Shown: piece after piece, positions 45,479 to 55,395 of the stretch
How positions within the stretch are numbered: position 1 is the stretch's first letter
How the letters are laid out: each line of letters begins with the position of its first letter
Assembly (NCBI RefSeq): GCF_947501665.1
Contig: NZ_CANMWS010000009.1
Span: forward strand, 1 to 64,000
Direction: 5' to 3'
DNA from: an uncultured Shewanella sp.
GTDB lineage: Bacteria; Pseudomonadota; Gammaproteobacteria; Enterobacterales; Shewanellaceae
Length of the DNA: 64,000 nt
The notes under the pieces: model-generated
What the model was told of the DNA's origin: nothing
Seen by the model: only the letters and a program-made list of their open reading frames with translations
Database searches by the model: none
Position numbers and translations under genes: made by a program

Positions 45479-46756
45479 ATGGCATTAAAACATAAAGTAG
45501 ATAAAAAATTGTCATTTGCCATTATTTTAGGAAATACAGTTGCTTGGGCTGACTTTGCTTTATATGCATATTTTTCTTTAGTTTTATCAAAGGTTTTCTT
45601 TCCTTTTACATCGAGTGCCAATGCATATATTTTGTATTTTATTGTATTTGCTTTAGGCTTTTTATTTCGTCCTATTGGCTCTGCGATTGCGGGAGTGTAT
45701 GCAGATAAACATGGAAGAAAAAATACATTAATGGCTACAGTGATTATTTCCTCTGTGATCACAGCATTGATTGGCTTGTTACCATCTTATGATTCTATTG
45801 GTTTTTTTTCGCCTTTATTGTTAACGGTATTACGTATATTACAGACTATGTCCATCAGTGCAGAGCCGACGAACTCGGGATCACTACTCATTGAGTCAGC
45901 ACCGGAAAATCGAAAAGGCTTAGTGACCTCATGTGTTATGGTTGGTATTTTTGTCGGCTTTTTGTTGGGTATTTATTCGTTTTATTTATTAAGTCTATGG
46001 TTGACAACTGAACAAATGAGCAGCTGGGGTTGGCGATTATCATTTCTATTTTTTGCATCTCTGGGGATTATTGTTGTCGTCGTATTATCTTTTACTGAAG
46101 AGTCGCCTGTATTTTTACAAAAGAAAAAAGAAAATAAGTTGAATTCTCATCCTTTTAAAACGGCTATTGTTCAGTATCCGCGGCAAATGTTCATTGCTTT
46201 TGGGTATGCATTAATGATGGCGGTAACTAATTATTTTTTATTAGGTTATGTACCAAAATTTGCCCAACATACGCTTGGTCTATCACAAAAACAAGAAAGT
46301 TTAGCAATCACTTCTTGTTTAATGATCACGGTTATTTTAATCCCGATTATGGGGTTATTATCCGATAAAATTGGTCGACGTTGGGTGATGGGGGGAGGCG
46401 CGCTTGGTTTTTGTTTATTAGGTTATCCAATGATGTTACTTATTAATACAGGGGAGTATCACTTTTTTATCATGGCATTAGTGATTTATGGAATATTGCT
46501 AGCACCTGTTTCTGCAGTATTACCTGTGGCATTAGCGGAAATGTTTCCTTTTGAGGTGAGGTGTACAGGCGGCGCGATAGGCTATAATATTGCACTCTTA
46601 TTGTTAGGGGGAACCACTCCTATTGTTGTGACGCAATTAGTGAAAGTGACAGGCACATTTTTCTCGGCCTTCTGGTATATTTCTGCTGTTGCTTTTATTC
46701 ACCTTATGTTTATTATTTTTTCAAAAGAGACCAAGAATATTGATTTGTCTGTTTAG
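45479..46756 (+). CDS. MHS-family MFS transporter (ProP/KgtP-like)
   Basis: 425 residues from ATG 45479 (AGGAAG five bases upstream; a GTG at 45461 is also in frame). The segments NTVAWADFALYAYFSLVLSK, FLFRPIGSAIAGVYADKHGR-like RPIGS, and the loop ADKHGRKN are those of metabolite:H+ symporters for proline/betaine, oxoglutarate or citrate. Substrate undetermined. A clear terminator follows. Confidence 0.85.
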   Translation: MALKHKVDKKLSFAIILGNTVAWADFALYAYFSLVLSKVFFPFTSSANAYILYFIVFALGFLFRPIGSAIAGVYADKHGRKNTLMATVIISSVITALIGLLPSYDSIGFFSPLLLTVLRILQTMSISAEPTNSGSLLIESAPENRKGLVTSCVMVGIFVGFLLGIYSFYLLSLWLTTEQMSSWGWRLSFLFFASLGIIVVVVLSFTEESPVFLQKKKENKLNSHPFKTAIVQYPRQMFIAFGYALMMAVTNYFLLGYVPKFAQHTLGLSQKQESLAITSCLMITVILIPIMGLLSDKIGRRWVMGGGALGFCLLGYPMMLLINTGEYHFFIMALVIYGILLAPVSAVLPVALAEMFPFEVRCTGGAIGYNIALLLLGGTTPIVVTQLVKVTGTFFSAFWYISAVAFIHLMFIIFSKETKNIDLSV

Positions 46757-46785
46757 GTTTTTAAGTAGTTGATTATCAATAAATT

Positions 46786-46817
46786 AAAAAGCCTAGAATG
46801 AAGTGTTCTAGGCTTTT
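46786..46817 (+). terminator. Rho-independent terminator
   Basis: AAAAAGCCTAGAA pairs with TTCTAGGCTTTT around a seven-base loop, 30 bases after the MFS gene. The A-rich left arm lets it work for the minus strand too. Confidence 0.85.
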
Positions 46818-46839
46818 GCGTGGGTGAATTGATATAAAA

Positions 46840-47160
46840 CTAGGGTCTGATCCCTATACAGCCTTGCGGAATATTGCCACCAAGACTTAAATAATCACAA
46901 CAATCGTCGATTTGTTGCCTTAAAAAATGATTACCACGGATCATCCAATCAGGCCATCGATCAAAAGCGTGAAGCAGGTGCCAGAACACTTTTTCTATAT
47001 CGGTTTGTGCATCCCCTTGATGGTTGTACATTTGCCATTCTTCTAAGGTGTCCCATAAATATAATTGAATTTCGCTGAATTCTAATTGTTCACCTAAAAA
47101 TGCTTTTCCATACATTGCCAGCTGGGGTGCTTTATCATCAATGAACTCATTAGGTGTCAT
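46840..47160 (-). CDS. Conserved-looking small hypothetical protein
   Basis: 106 residues with an excellent ribosome binding site (AGGAGG seven bases before ATG). It is rich in aromatic residues (LYLWDTLEEWQMYNHQG, VFWHLLHAFDRWPDWM) and acidic, with no signal peptide. The composition suggests a helical cytoplasmic protein. I do not recognise a family. Monocistronic. Confidence 0.65.
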   Translation of the reverse strand: MTPNEFIDDKAPQLAMYGKAFLGEQLEFSEIQLYLWDTLEEWQMYNHQGDAQTDIEKVFWHLLHAFDRWPDWMIRGNHFLRQQIDDCCDYLSLGGNIPQGCIGIRP

Positions 47161-47309
47161 TGAGTTGCCTCCTTTTCTTGCTGTGCAATTTGAGTATAGA
47201 AGTAAACTGAGTGGCTTGAAATAAAAACAATCAAAAATGACATTTTTGTGACACGAATCACTTTTTTGTTGTTAATCTGATTCAATAAGGTTAACTTGAT
47301 GAGTTAGCC

Positions 47310-47897
47310 TTATTTAGGCAATAACTCTGCTTTTATTAATATTACGCTTTCAATAGGGAAATCAGGCCAGTTTAATGTTTTATCGACTTGTGTTGCAACT
47401 GATGACATATGTTGTAGTACTTCTCCTCCTTGAATGATTTCACCAAAAACAGCATATCCCCAGCGGCGAGGAGAAGGGTCTAGTTGTTCATTATCGGCAA
47501 TATTAAAGTAAAATTGACTCGTGGCGGAATGAGGTTCATTGTCTCTTGCCATTGCAATGGTGCCCATTGCATTTGATAGTCCATTTCCTGATTCATTGAC
47601 AATGGGTGGCATTGTTGGTTTTTCAATTTTTTGTAAATCTAAGCCTCCTCCTTGAATAACAAATCCGGGTATAATGCGATGGAAAAGTGTATTGTCATAA
47701 TGTCCATCCACTACGTATGTAAGAAAGTTATCCACTGTGATGGGCGCTCTGCTTCTATCTAATTCAATTAAAATAGTTCCCATATTGGTTGTGAGTTTAA
47801 CTTTTGGAAATAGCGTATTCGGCTGGATATCGGTTGCAAAGGCGAATTGACTAACAAAAAATAATAAGTAAATAAGGGAGTATTTAAACGTTTTCAT
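47310..47897 (-). CDS. Cyclophilin-type peptidyl-prolyl isomerase, exported
   Basis: 195 residues from ATG 47897 (the frame is open to 47939 but overlaps yajG). A signal peptide (YSLIYLLFFVSQFAFA) sends it to the periplasm. Cyclophilin marks: ELDRSRAPITVDNF, TLFHRIIPGFVIQGGG with catalytic Arg, and TSQFYFNIADN. It catalyses cis-trans isomerisation of X-Pro bonds. It starts ten bases after yajG, so the two form an operon. PpiA-like in kind. Confidence 0.9.
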   Translation of the reverse strand: MKTFKYSLIYLLFFVSQFAFATDIQPNTLFPKVKLTTNMGTILIELDRSRAPITVDNFLTYVVDGHYDNTLFHRIIPGFVIQGGGLDLQKIEKPTMPPIVNESGNGLSNAMGTIAMARDNEPHSATSQFYFNIADNEQLDPSPRRWGYAVFGEIIQGGEVLQHMSSVATQVDKTLNWPDFPIESVILIKAELLPK

Positions 47898-47907
47898 GAT
47901 ATTGACT

Positions 47908-48513
47908 CTACCCTTGAATGAATTGATTGAATTCAGCATCGGTCATGATTTCTTTTGTGATCAATGCAAGCTGTTGATTAATCTCAAGTTCAAGTGTTGC
48001 AAAATCAGGTGCTAGTGGTTTTTTCAACATAGCTTTAATACGAAAGCGTTTATTAAGGGTATTCGTTTCTGTTTGCGTTGCACCGTTGGAAATAATATTT
48101 CGTTGTTTTTTGACAATAGCATTAATAATTATTTCAGTATTGGCGGTAAATCCAAATATACCGTCATCAACATTGGTTTGTAATTTTTCAATATTGAATG
48201 TCACTGTTGGAAATGAAGTTGAAGTGATCTGATATCCAGCTTCTTTTAAGCCTGCCTGTAATACGTCATCCATTTGGTTAACGAGTGACTCACTGGTTGT
48301 TACTTGGCGAGTAATTTTTCCATCATCGATAAAATTAACGACATAAGGCGATGAGCGCTTGTCTCTTGTATTGATGGATATGACATTGTGCTGTGCAGTT
48401 TGTATTTCGATAGCAGGCACTTGTGGGTTTAATGCAATATAACGTGGTGAATAGCTAGAACAAGCCGTTAAGTTTATTAGAATAAATAGTAAACAGAAAT
48501 ACTTTATTTTCAT
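47908..48513 (-). CDS. yajG: YajG-family lipoprotein
   Basis: 201 residues from ATG 48513 (the frame opens at 48534). Signal peptide and lipobox NLTACSS (Cys around 18). The mature part contains SSPYVVNFIDDGKITRQVTT and LVNQMDDVLQAGLKEAGYQI, the YajG pattern; outer-membrane anchored, function unknown. In E. coli yajG is next to ampG, which here lies downstream past the cyclophilin and an unrelated region. Confidence 0.87.
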   Translation of the reverse strand: MKIKYFCLLFILINLTACSSYSPRYIALNPQVPAIEIQTAQHNVISINTRDKRSSPYVVNFIDDGKITRQVTTSESLVNQMDDVLQAGLKEAGYQITSTSFPTVTFNIEKLQTNVDDGIFGFTANTEIIINAIVKKQRNIISNGATQTETNTLNKRFRIKAMLKKPLAPDFATLELEINQQLALITKEIMTDAEFNQFIQG

Positions 48514-48717
48514 CGTGTGAATGCTCTCTATCAAAGATTTGCTTAAGGATAACAGAAATGGTTATTGATACCAGCGTACTGCAGAGTCATTTTGGGTGAA
48601 CTCAAGTTAGGGGATGTGATTGTGTAGTAACGATATTTAACGTACAGTTGTTGAGTAAAGTTTATACATATCTTCAAATAAAATGTTGAACGAATATGAC
48701 ACAAGGAATAAAAGTGG

Positions 48718-49791
48718 ATGCCATTATCTCAAATAATACCTTCTGTGCCTGTTTTAGGGGCAAAGAATACGCCTGATACATTAATTAATCACACTGGAGA
48801 GGTGGCTTTTGGGTATTTTGATGGACCAGTCAAACGTTTTGGTATTGAGGATTTTTATTATTTAACATCGATGGATAAGTGCGCATCAAAATTGTCTAAA
48901 CATTTTGATTTTAAACAGTTCCAGTTTGTCAGTGTCGTTACCCCCGAATTTATTATTGCAGTGGCAATAGCCGATATTCGTTATTTAGGCAGTGCTTTTT
49001 GTTATTTTTATGATGTCAATAATGACAAGATTATTGAAACTCAATGGCTTAAGTTAGGTTCAGTGGGCTATCAAATGTCAAGTTCACCTATGAATGGCTC
49101 TGCTTTTATTCGTAGTCATAAGGGGGAGTTAACGTTATTGATAGAAGAAGGGCAATGGCACTTGAAGGTGAAAACAGCAAGGTTATCAATGAAGGTTAAT
49201 TTGTGTTCTTCAGTATTGAGTTCTCCTTTAGTCATGTGTACGCCAACTGGATATAGTGGCTGGACCTATACACAAAAACATAATGGCCTTAACGTGACAG
49301 GTGATGTCTCTATTGACAACAGAAAGATCCCACTCAATGATGCACTGGCAAGTTACGATTTTTCGGCAGGCTTCATGCGCAGAGAAACCAGTTGGCGTTG
49401 GGGGAGTATTAATGCTTGTTTAAACGGGGACGTTTTTGGGATAAATTTAGCGGCTGGCGTGAATGAAACTGGAGCAAATGAGAACTGCTTTTGGATCAAC
49501 GGGGAACGTCATTTACTCCCACCTGTACATTTTGATTTTATTCGTCAGGGGGCCGTTAAATGGGATCTAGCCTCACAAAAGTCATGGCGTATTTATTCAG
49601 CGAATAATCAGGTTAATTTAGTTTTTATCCCTAAAAATGTTAGACGAGAAAAACTCAATTTGTTCTTTCTAAAAAGTAATTTTAGACAATATGTTGGCCA
49701 TTATTCTGGTACGGTAGTTGAGAATAATGGCAGAATTCACCAGCTTAATCATATAATGGGGTTGGCAGAAGATCATTTTGCTAAATGGTAA
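48718..49791 (+). CDS. DUF2804-family protein
   Basis: 357 residues, no signal peptide. DUF2804 marks include GEVAFGYFDGPVKRFGI near the N-terminus, CTPTGYSGWTYTQKHNGL, YDFSAGFMRRETSWRWGSIN (about 217-236) and GINLAAGVNETGANEN. It resembles lipocalin/hydratase-type beta-barrel proteins (AttH-like), function unknown. The sterol desaturase-like gene follows 120 bases later, so they may act together in lipid metabolism, an inference from place only. Confidence 0.82.
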   Translation: MPLSQIIPSVPVLGAKNTPDTLINHTGEVAFGYFDGPVKRFGIEDFYYLTSMDKCASKLSKHFDFKQFQFVSVVTPEFIIAVAIADIRYLGSAFCYFYDVNNDKIIETQWLKLGSVGYQMSSSPMNGSAFIRSHKGELTLLIEEGQWHLKVKTARLSMKVNLCSSVLSSPLVMCTPTGYSGWTYTQKHNGLNVTGDVSIDNRKIPLNDALASYDFSAGFMRRETSWRWGSINACLNGDVFGINLAAGVNETGANENCFWINGERHLLPPVHFDFIRQGAVKWDLASQKSWRIYSANNQVNLVFIPKNVRREKLNLFFLKSNFRQYVGHYSGTVVENNGRIHQLNHIMGLAEDHFAKW

Positions 49792-49913
49792 TGTCTAAAT
49801 AATTTTATGGGTTGAATAATTTAGGAAGCTTTATTAGGGACTGTTTATCTTGGGCATCATTTAATAATGAAAGGTCAACAGGTGCTAAGGGAATGAATAA
49901 GGAAAATGATAAT

Positions 49914-50825
49914 ATGAATATCAATGGATTAATTGAATATCCCGAATTACTACTATTAATCTTAGCGCCTATTTTTTACTTTTTTATGATGATTGAATGG
50001 TATGTTGTAAAAAAAAAGTCAAAGATAATATTAAATGCACAATATCACTTACCTGAAGTGCTTTGTAACTTTGCATTAGCAGCGATGCATCAACTGGCAG
50101 ATTTATTGGCTGGGCTTTTGATTGTTAAGTTGTATTTTTATTTTTTTGATTGGCGTCTTTTTACCTTTGAGATGACATGGCATTATTTTTTTGTATTAAT
50201 AGTGGCACAAGACTTTTGTTATTATTGGTTTCATCGTGCGAGTCACAGAGTGCGTTGGCTTTGGGCGGCGCATGTTGCCCATCATAGCTCGGAAATCATG
50301 AATTTTAGTACAGCGTTTCGGCAAAGTTTGCTTTATCCGTTAACAGGGATGTGGGTTTTCTGGCTTCCTTTGGTGCTGATTGGCTTCGATCCTAAATGGG
50401 TGATTTTGTCAGTATTGCTGAATTTAGGATTGCAGTTTTTTGTTCATACTCAAATGATCCGTTCATTAGGTTGGCTAGAATGGATATTCAATACGCCTTC
50501 CCATCATCGAGTTCACCATGGAAGTAATCCTCAATATATTGATAAAAATTATGCTGGAGTATTGATTATTTGGGATCGACTTTTTGGTACTTTTGAACCA
50601 GAAAAAGAGCCCGTTTGTTACGGGATCACTCAGCCTGTACAAAGTGTTAATCCTCTGGTTGTCACGTTTAAAGAGTGGCTCAATATGTGGAGAGAATTTG
50701 GTTCACAAGGATTAAAAATGGGGCAAAGGTTGACTGTTTTATACCTTCCACCAAAGAAGCATTCCATTCATCGACAGCAGAAACAAGAAAGAGATGATAG
50801 GTATATAAAAGAGAAAGTGGATTAA
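49914..50825 (+). CDS. Sterol desaturase/fatty acid hydroxylase family protein
   Basis: About 303 residues from ATG 49914 (AAGGA about ten bases upstream); the frame opens with TTG 49812 and has another ATG at 49893. A membrane di-iron enzyme with the three histidine clusters FHRASHR, HVAHHSSE and HHRVHHGSN, and four to five membrane segments. It probably hydroxylates or desaturates a lipid alkyl chain with O2, like bacterial alkylglycerol monooxygenase-type relatives. Co-oriented with DUF2804. Confidence 0.85.
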   Translation: MNINGLIEYPELLLLILAPIFYFFMMIEWYVVKKKSKIILNAQYHLPEVLCNFALAAMHQLADLLAGLLIVKLYFYFFDWRLFTFEMTWHYFFVLIVAQDFCYYWFHRASHRVRWLWAAHVAHHSSEIMNFSTAFRQSLLYPLTGMWVFWLPLVLIGFDPKWVILSVLLNLGLQFFVHTQMIRSLGWLEWIFNTPSHHRVHHGSNPQYIDKNYAGVLIIWDRLFGTFEPEKEPVCYGITQPVQSVNPLVVTFKEWLNMWREFGSQGLKMGQRLTVLYLPPKKHSIHRQQKQERDDRYIKEKVD

Positions 50826-51221
50826 AACAGTGGAGTCGAGAAGCGGTTTTGAAAGACTCATATTACATTGTCATTGTCGTTAAGTGTATCATTTAAAAAA
50901 TGTTTATTTTTTGTTGGTTTTTTCTTTAACAGAATGAGCCAATTTTTCTTTTCATTTGAGGAATTAACATAATAAACATTTTAATTGAGGTGTGCAAAAG
51001 AAAACCTTAACAGAGTTAAGTAAATAATGATGTTGATTAATGATTATTTATTCTTTTATTTATTTAATTATCAATTCGTTATCAGTATTTGTTACCGCCT
51101 TCCTTATTGTGGTCATACCTCTTTTCTTGATGTTTCACTTTTTTGGGTATCGGTAATGAAAGGCATCTCTATAATTTTAATCCATTCAGTTTATTGCTTT
51201 TTATATTATAGAGGATTGTAA
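50826..51221. other. Non-coding spacer before the kinase-like gene
   Basis: About 400 very AT-rich bases. A 64-codon frame (51027-51221) abuts the kinase gene but is hydrophobic, lacks a ribosome binding site and is not convincing. The kinase gene has AGGA nine bases before its start. Confidence 0.5.
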
Positions 51222-52760
51222 ATGCCTGTTACCTTAAACTTTTCATCGCAGAATTATAAACTTGAGGATCACAATAATAAAGAGGAGTTCTCAAATTTTA
51301 AAATTAATGATCAACGTCTGGCTAAGATGGTCTTTGGAGAAAATGAGTCAGAAGCGACATCATTAAAATCATGGAATAAATTTTCATTAAGAATGAGATC
51401 AATTTTTAGCTCTTCCAATAATCCATTAGAAACAAAAGAAAAGGGCATAAAGGAGTTACATAAACTGATTAGTCAGCCAACTAAGGTCGATGATCCAAAC
51501 CCTTATGATCGGCTTAATGCTCTGGCTAAACTTACAGGACCAGACCATGGTGCTCAATTTAAGCTGCAGCTGTCGGAAAAAGATCAAACAGCAGAGTTGT
51601 TTATTGATGGTGTCGCGGTTAGAAAAGAGAAGGTGACTTCTGAACAGTTTCAACAGATGAAAGCACAAATAGGACAAACTGAAGAAAAGGGAAATATTTT
51701 ACGTTCAGTTAAGGTCCTTGATGGCCATAAAAAAGACACGGCTAAATTAGAGACTTTATCCAACGATAATTTCAAAGGTGGAGGGGTTAATAAGAAGTTT
51801 GATGGGTCGACTGGCGTATTAAAAGGAATGAATGATACCGCAATGGAGGATTTTGCACTTGAAGCTGATTTACTTAAGTATAAGGGAAAACTCAGCACGA
51901 CGGGGCAGGGGGCATTAGAACGTTATATTTCTTTGCAAGAGCAGATACCTGTTAAAGATTTACCTACTGGATTGGATAGCAAACAAAGAGCTAAATTTGA
52001 TGCAGCCCTAAAGTATGATAAACAGCATGGAACGAATACGGCTGCAGGGGTGATGTCTGAATATGCTCAAGTTTCTATGTATAAGAAAGGTGTAAAAAGT
52101 AAAGAGTTAGATGTGTGTCTACCTAATCCGGTATTAAGTGCATCTTCTGATCCAAAAATTAGAGCTAAAGGCTTGCCTTCACCCAGTAATATGTTATCTA
52201 CGCCTGAGAAAAAAGCGGTAGCAACACAGATGGTTGATATGTTGAGGGTGATGTACAACAACAAAGTGTCTCACCGTGATTTACATTCGCATAATTTGTT
52301 AGTGCACCGATTTAAAGATGAAAATGGTGAGCCTGTTACCATGTTAAAAGCCATTGATTTTGGTCGTGCAAAATACGGTGAAAAAGATTTTGAAGCCCAT
52401 AAATTTGAAGATATTCGCTATATTTTTAATCGTGAAGGAGCGAGTAAAGCAGAAACTGCTGCGCGTAATCAGCTTTTACCTAAGATGGTAGATTCACGAA
52501 TGGTACCTGAAAGTCAAAAATTAAAAGCGCAGGAAAAATTAGCTAAGCATTATCCCATGCATAATTTGATACCGACTCAAGGTGGGATTGGGCGTAACAC
52601 TGAGATCTTTTTGGCGAATATTGGTGATACATTAGTGAGTGATTTGATTGCCGCAGGTTCGGATCAACAGAAAATCGATGCCGCTTTTTTTGCGGCTTCT
52701 CAAGCGGTTGAAAATGCCTTTTCTGATACTCGTTCAATTAATGTGACTTCACTAGTATAA
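51222..52760 (+). CDS. Protein kinase-like protein, candidate secreted effector
   Basis: 512 residues, no classical signal peptide or membrane segment. The C-terminal half carries eukaryotic-like kinase motifs: glycine loop KGGGVNKKFDGSTG (185-198), a candidate ATP lysine (Lys201), Glu214 in the next helix, catalytic loop SHRDLHSHNLL (HRD 351-353, Asn358) and metal loop AIDFGRAKYG (DFG 379-381). About 135 residues separate Glu214 and HRD, longer than usual. The N-terminus is Ser/Asn-rich and disordered (NFSSQNYKLEDHNNKEE), as in type III effectors, and residues 30-180 resemble no domain I know. The gene stands alone, flanked by 400-500 non-coding bases on each side. It could be an effector such as the NleH/HopBF1 kinds or a toxin; no secretion genes lie nearby. 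Confidence 0.7.
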   Translation: MPVTLNFSSQNYKLEDHNNKEEFSNFKINDQRLAKMVFGENESEATSLKSWNKFSLRMRSIFSSSNNPLETKEKGIKELHKLISQPTKVDDPNPYDRLNALAKLTGPDHGAQFKLQLSEKDQTAELFIDGVAVRKEKVTSEQFQQMKAQIGQTEEKGNILRSVKVLDGHKKDTAKLETLSNDNFKGGGVNKKFDGSTGVLKGMNDTAMEDFALEADLLKYKGKLSTTGQGALERYISLQEQIPVKDLPTGLDSKQRAKFDAALKYDKQHGTNTAAGVMSEYAQVSMYKKGVKSKELDVCLPNPVLSASSDPKIRAKGLPSPSNMLSTPEKKAVATQMVDMLRVMYNNKVSHRDLHSHNLLVHRFKDENGEPVTMLKAIDFGRAKYGEKDFEAHKFEDIRYIFNREGASKAETAARNQLLPKMVDSRMVPESQKLKAQEKLAKHYPMHNLIPTQGGIGRNTEIFLANIGDTLVSDLIAAGSDQQKIDAAFFAASQAVENAFSDTRSINVTSLV

Positions 52761-53263
52761 ACAGTATGAAAATATAATGGCTGGTGTTTAAGAGGAAATA
52801 ATATTTCCTCTTTTTTATTTGTTTGGTATGGCTTAAATGAGGTTGGCTATAATGAGATAAAGTATATTGTTCAATGATCAAATTTATTCAGTTAACGATT
52901 TGGGTAAGAAGGGGAGAGAGGGGTAATGTTGAAGGTGACTTTCCGATTAAAAGAGATTATCAGGCTCATGACAATGATTCTTTATTTGTAGTAGCTCTGA
53001 CCGTTAACCGTATTGAGTGAATCGTTCATGTCTGAAGCGATCTCTTTTTATTTTGGCGCTGGTGAGTATGCAGGGACGATAGTGTTTGAAGAAACACTTC
53101 AATGACACTTAATGCTCACGAACGGATCTTTATTCGAGCAATATTATGCAGTGAATAATCTCAGTACATAAATTTAGTTTCCTATATTTGATTAACATTG
53201 GTGATTGATTAATCAGGTGATTATTTTCATTTTATATGTTGTGGCGTGAAATAAGGACTGAAA
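52761..53263. other. Non-coding spacer after the kinase-like gene
   Basis: About 500 bases. After the terminator (52790-52816) nothing is recognisable except a seven-pair hairpin AGTGTTT-GAAG-AAACACT (53081-53098). Confidence 0.5.
52790..52816 (+). terminator. Rho-independent terminator of kinase-like gene
   Basis: AAGAGGAAATA pairs with TATTTCCTCTT, followed by TTTTATTTG, 30 bases after the stop codon. Confidence 0.85.
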
Positions 53264-54724
53264 ATGGCAATGATAGATCCACTCTTAACGATAATTTTAT
53301 CACTCTTTTTAGATTATTGCTTGGTTTTTGTATTGCTGATAATCGGCCTTTATTTTAGTTATTCGATAAAATGGACTCAAATTAGGAAAATTAAACACAT
53401 GTTGTCTCTATTATTAGAGCAAGCAGGGATAGCTGGGAGTAAACAGAAACGTATTTCATCTTTTTCAACATTTTGTATTCCCTTGGCCTCTCGAGTTGGT
53501 GCTGGTAATTTTGCGGGTGTGGGTATTGCCATTAGCTTAGGGGGGGGCGGCGCTGTTTTTTGGATGTGGGTAATAGCGATTATTGGTGCCGCTTCTTGCT
53601 TAATTGAGAATACCTTAGCTCAGGCCTATAAGCGAAAATTAAAAGACGGTCGTTTCATGGGAGGACCTGCTATGTATATTGCTTTTGGGGTGAAATCAAG
53701 AAAAATGGCATTGCTATTTTCTATTCTCATGGTGGCAAGTTATGGGCTTATTTTTAATTTGGCTCAATCTAATACCATTGCAGGTGTAATGGAAGTGGCT
53801 TTTTCCGTTTCACCATTATCTGTTGGGATCAATTTAGCCGTTTTTACTGGCGTGATTATCTTTGGTAGTTTGTCTGGCGTACTCAAAATCACTCAAATAT
53901 TATTTCCTATCGCTTCCTGTGTGTATTTATTGATTGCTATTATTATTTTAGTCATTAACTATCAACAGATTATTCCAATGTTAGCTCAAATAATGGAAGA
54001 AGCATTAGGCTTTTCTCAGATTTCAGCAGGGACGTTTGGCATGATGGTAATGCAAGGGATTAAACGTGGAATGTTTTCAAATGAGGCAGGCATGGGCTCG
54101 ACGCCAAATGCGGGCGCCATGGCATATGTTTCTCATCCTGTTAAACAAGGATTTACTCAAGCGTTGGGTGTATTAACCACAACATTGATTTTATCAACTG
54201 CAACCGCATTTATTATCTTAGTGTCGCAAGTGAATTACATTTCACCAGAGTTAACAGGTATTGATTTAATTTATTCTGCAATGGATAGGAACTTTGGGGT
54301 ATATGGGGGACATATAATAGCGATTTTAATTTTTACCTTTGTGTATAGTACTATAGTGGTTAATTATTTTTATGGTGAAACCAATATAAAGTATATGACT
54401 CATTCACCTTGGGCGCTGACCATTTTTCGATTGAGTGTCTTGCTTATAGTGATTTTAGGGGCTGTTTTACCTTTAGGATTTGTTTGGCAAGTTGTTGATT
54501 TTTTTGTTGCTATTTTAGCTTTTATTAATATTTGGGCATTAATTTTACTGCGTAAAGTGGCGCTAAAGTTATTTAAAAATTATATGCAGCAGTTAACACG
54601 AGGTGAAGAGCCCATTTTTCATAAAAAGACGATTACTGAACTGCATCATGTAGAGTGTTGGGGGGATACGGAGTATAAGGTGTTTCAAGCTGAATTAAGA
54701 GAAAGGAAACACCTTAAAGATTAA
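53264..54724 (+). CDS. Sodium:alanine (AGCS-family) symporter
   Basis: 486 residues, about 10-11 membrane helices. AGCS marks: GVGIAISLGGGGAVFWMWV with SRVGAGNFAGV before it, LAQAYKRK then GRFMGGPAMYIAFG, and GIKRGMFSNEAGMGSTPNAGA in the middle. It takes up alanine or glycine with Na+. AAGGA precedes ATG 53264. Monocistronic. With the NSS carrier it gives two Na+-driven amino-acid importers in this window. Confidence 0.92.
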   Translation: MAMIDPLLTIILSLFLDYCLVFVLLIIGLYFSYSIKWTQIRKIKHMLSLLLEQAGIAGSKQKRISSFSTFCIPLASRVGAGNFAGVGIAISLGGGGAVFWMWVIAIIGAASCLIENTLAQAYKRKLKDGRFMGGPAMYIAFGVKSRKMALLFSILMVASYGLIFNLAQSNTIAGVMEVAFSVSPLSVGINLAVFTGVIIFGSLSGVLKITQILFPIASCVYLLIAIIILVINYQQIIPMLAQIMEEALGFSQISAGTFGMMVMQGIKRGMFSNEAGMGSTPNAGAMAYVSHPVKQGFTQALGVLTTTLILSTATAFIILVSQVNYISPELTGIDLIYSAMDRNFGVYGGHIIAILIFTFVYSTIVVNYFYGETNIKYMTHSPWALTIFRLSVLLIVILGAVLPLGFVWQVVDFFVAILAFINIWALILLRKVALKLFKNYMQQLTRGEEPIFHKKTITELHHVECWGDTEYKVFQAELRERKHLKD

Positions 54725-54734
54725 ATGATTGTTT

Positions 54735-55225
54735 AATTATAATGTGCAGTAACTGTGTATAATTTGGTAATTATTTAGTTCTTTTTTTCCATATTGATTA
54801 TTATCATTTTTTGTTAATTCGTATAGGGTTACTCCGGATGTCTCTCGCCCTTCATCGGTTGTGATGTAATCATATACGGCTTCGTAGTTTTTATTTTTTC
54901 GGGGATAAAGCTGACTAGCTTTCTGCACCAAGAGTATAAAATGCCTTCCTGAGTCGATGTTTTCCCAGGATCAATACCTGTAATACCTACGCCATTAAAT
55001 TGGAATGTGAATTCTCGACTTGCAGGAATGTAGACTTCATTTTGATGTGAGTCACCAATCTCATGATTATACAGTGGCATATCGATACGACTTAGACGAC
55101 GAACCAAGTTTGCCTTTAGCCCTAAAGTGGCAAGCGAAGCGGCATGTTGTTCATCAATACACTCGTTATTGTTAGGTGTAGTGACAAAATTATTGTTACT
55201 GGGAATGGATACGAGACGTCATTGA
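54735..55225 (-). pseudogene. Frameshifted remnant of an unknown gene
   Basis: On the minus strand one frame (about 55225 to 54920) reads RLVSIPSNNNFVTTPNNNEC, IDEQHAASLATLGLKANLVR and on to GITGIDPGKTSTQEGIL without a start codon. The reading then continues in another frame from about 54931 as LVQKASQLYPRKNKNYEAVY and ends at TAA 54737. Joining the two across a shift near 54930 gives one continuous protein-like sequence. The 5' end meets a TGA upstream, so the start is lost too. Family not recognised. Confidence 0.55.
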
Positions 55226-55395
55226 GCGTTGTCCATATTGGGTCTAGGTACCTAGGTTGTCAGCTTTTTAGTGAAGAGTACGGTTAGCACATACTGCTAT
55301 GATTAATGTAATTTAATACGCGATAGGACTTAAGCTCTTATACTGAATAGAGGGCCGCTCATATTGGATGTGATCACTGCAACAGGTGAGTATTG

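Noticed and set aside
48597..48642. Possible further decayed copy of the MITE-like element (TGAACTCAAGTTA and GATATTTAACG)
   Set aside because: Only two short matches with unsuitable spacing; not distinguishable from chance.
51027..51221. 64-codon frame directly before the kinase-like gene
   Set aside because: No ribosome binding site, very AT-rich hydrophobic product with aromatic residues as expected from random AT-rich DNA.
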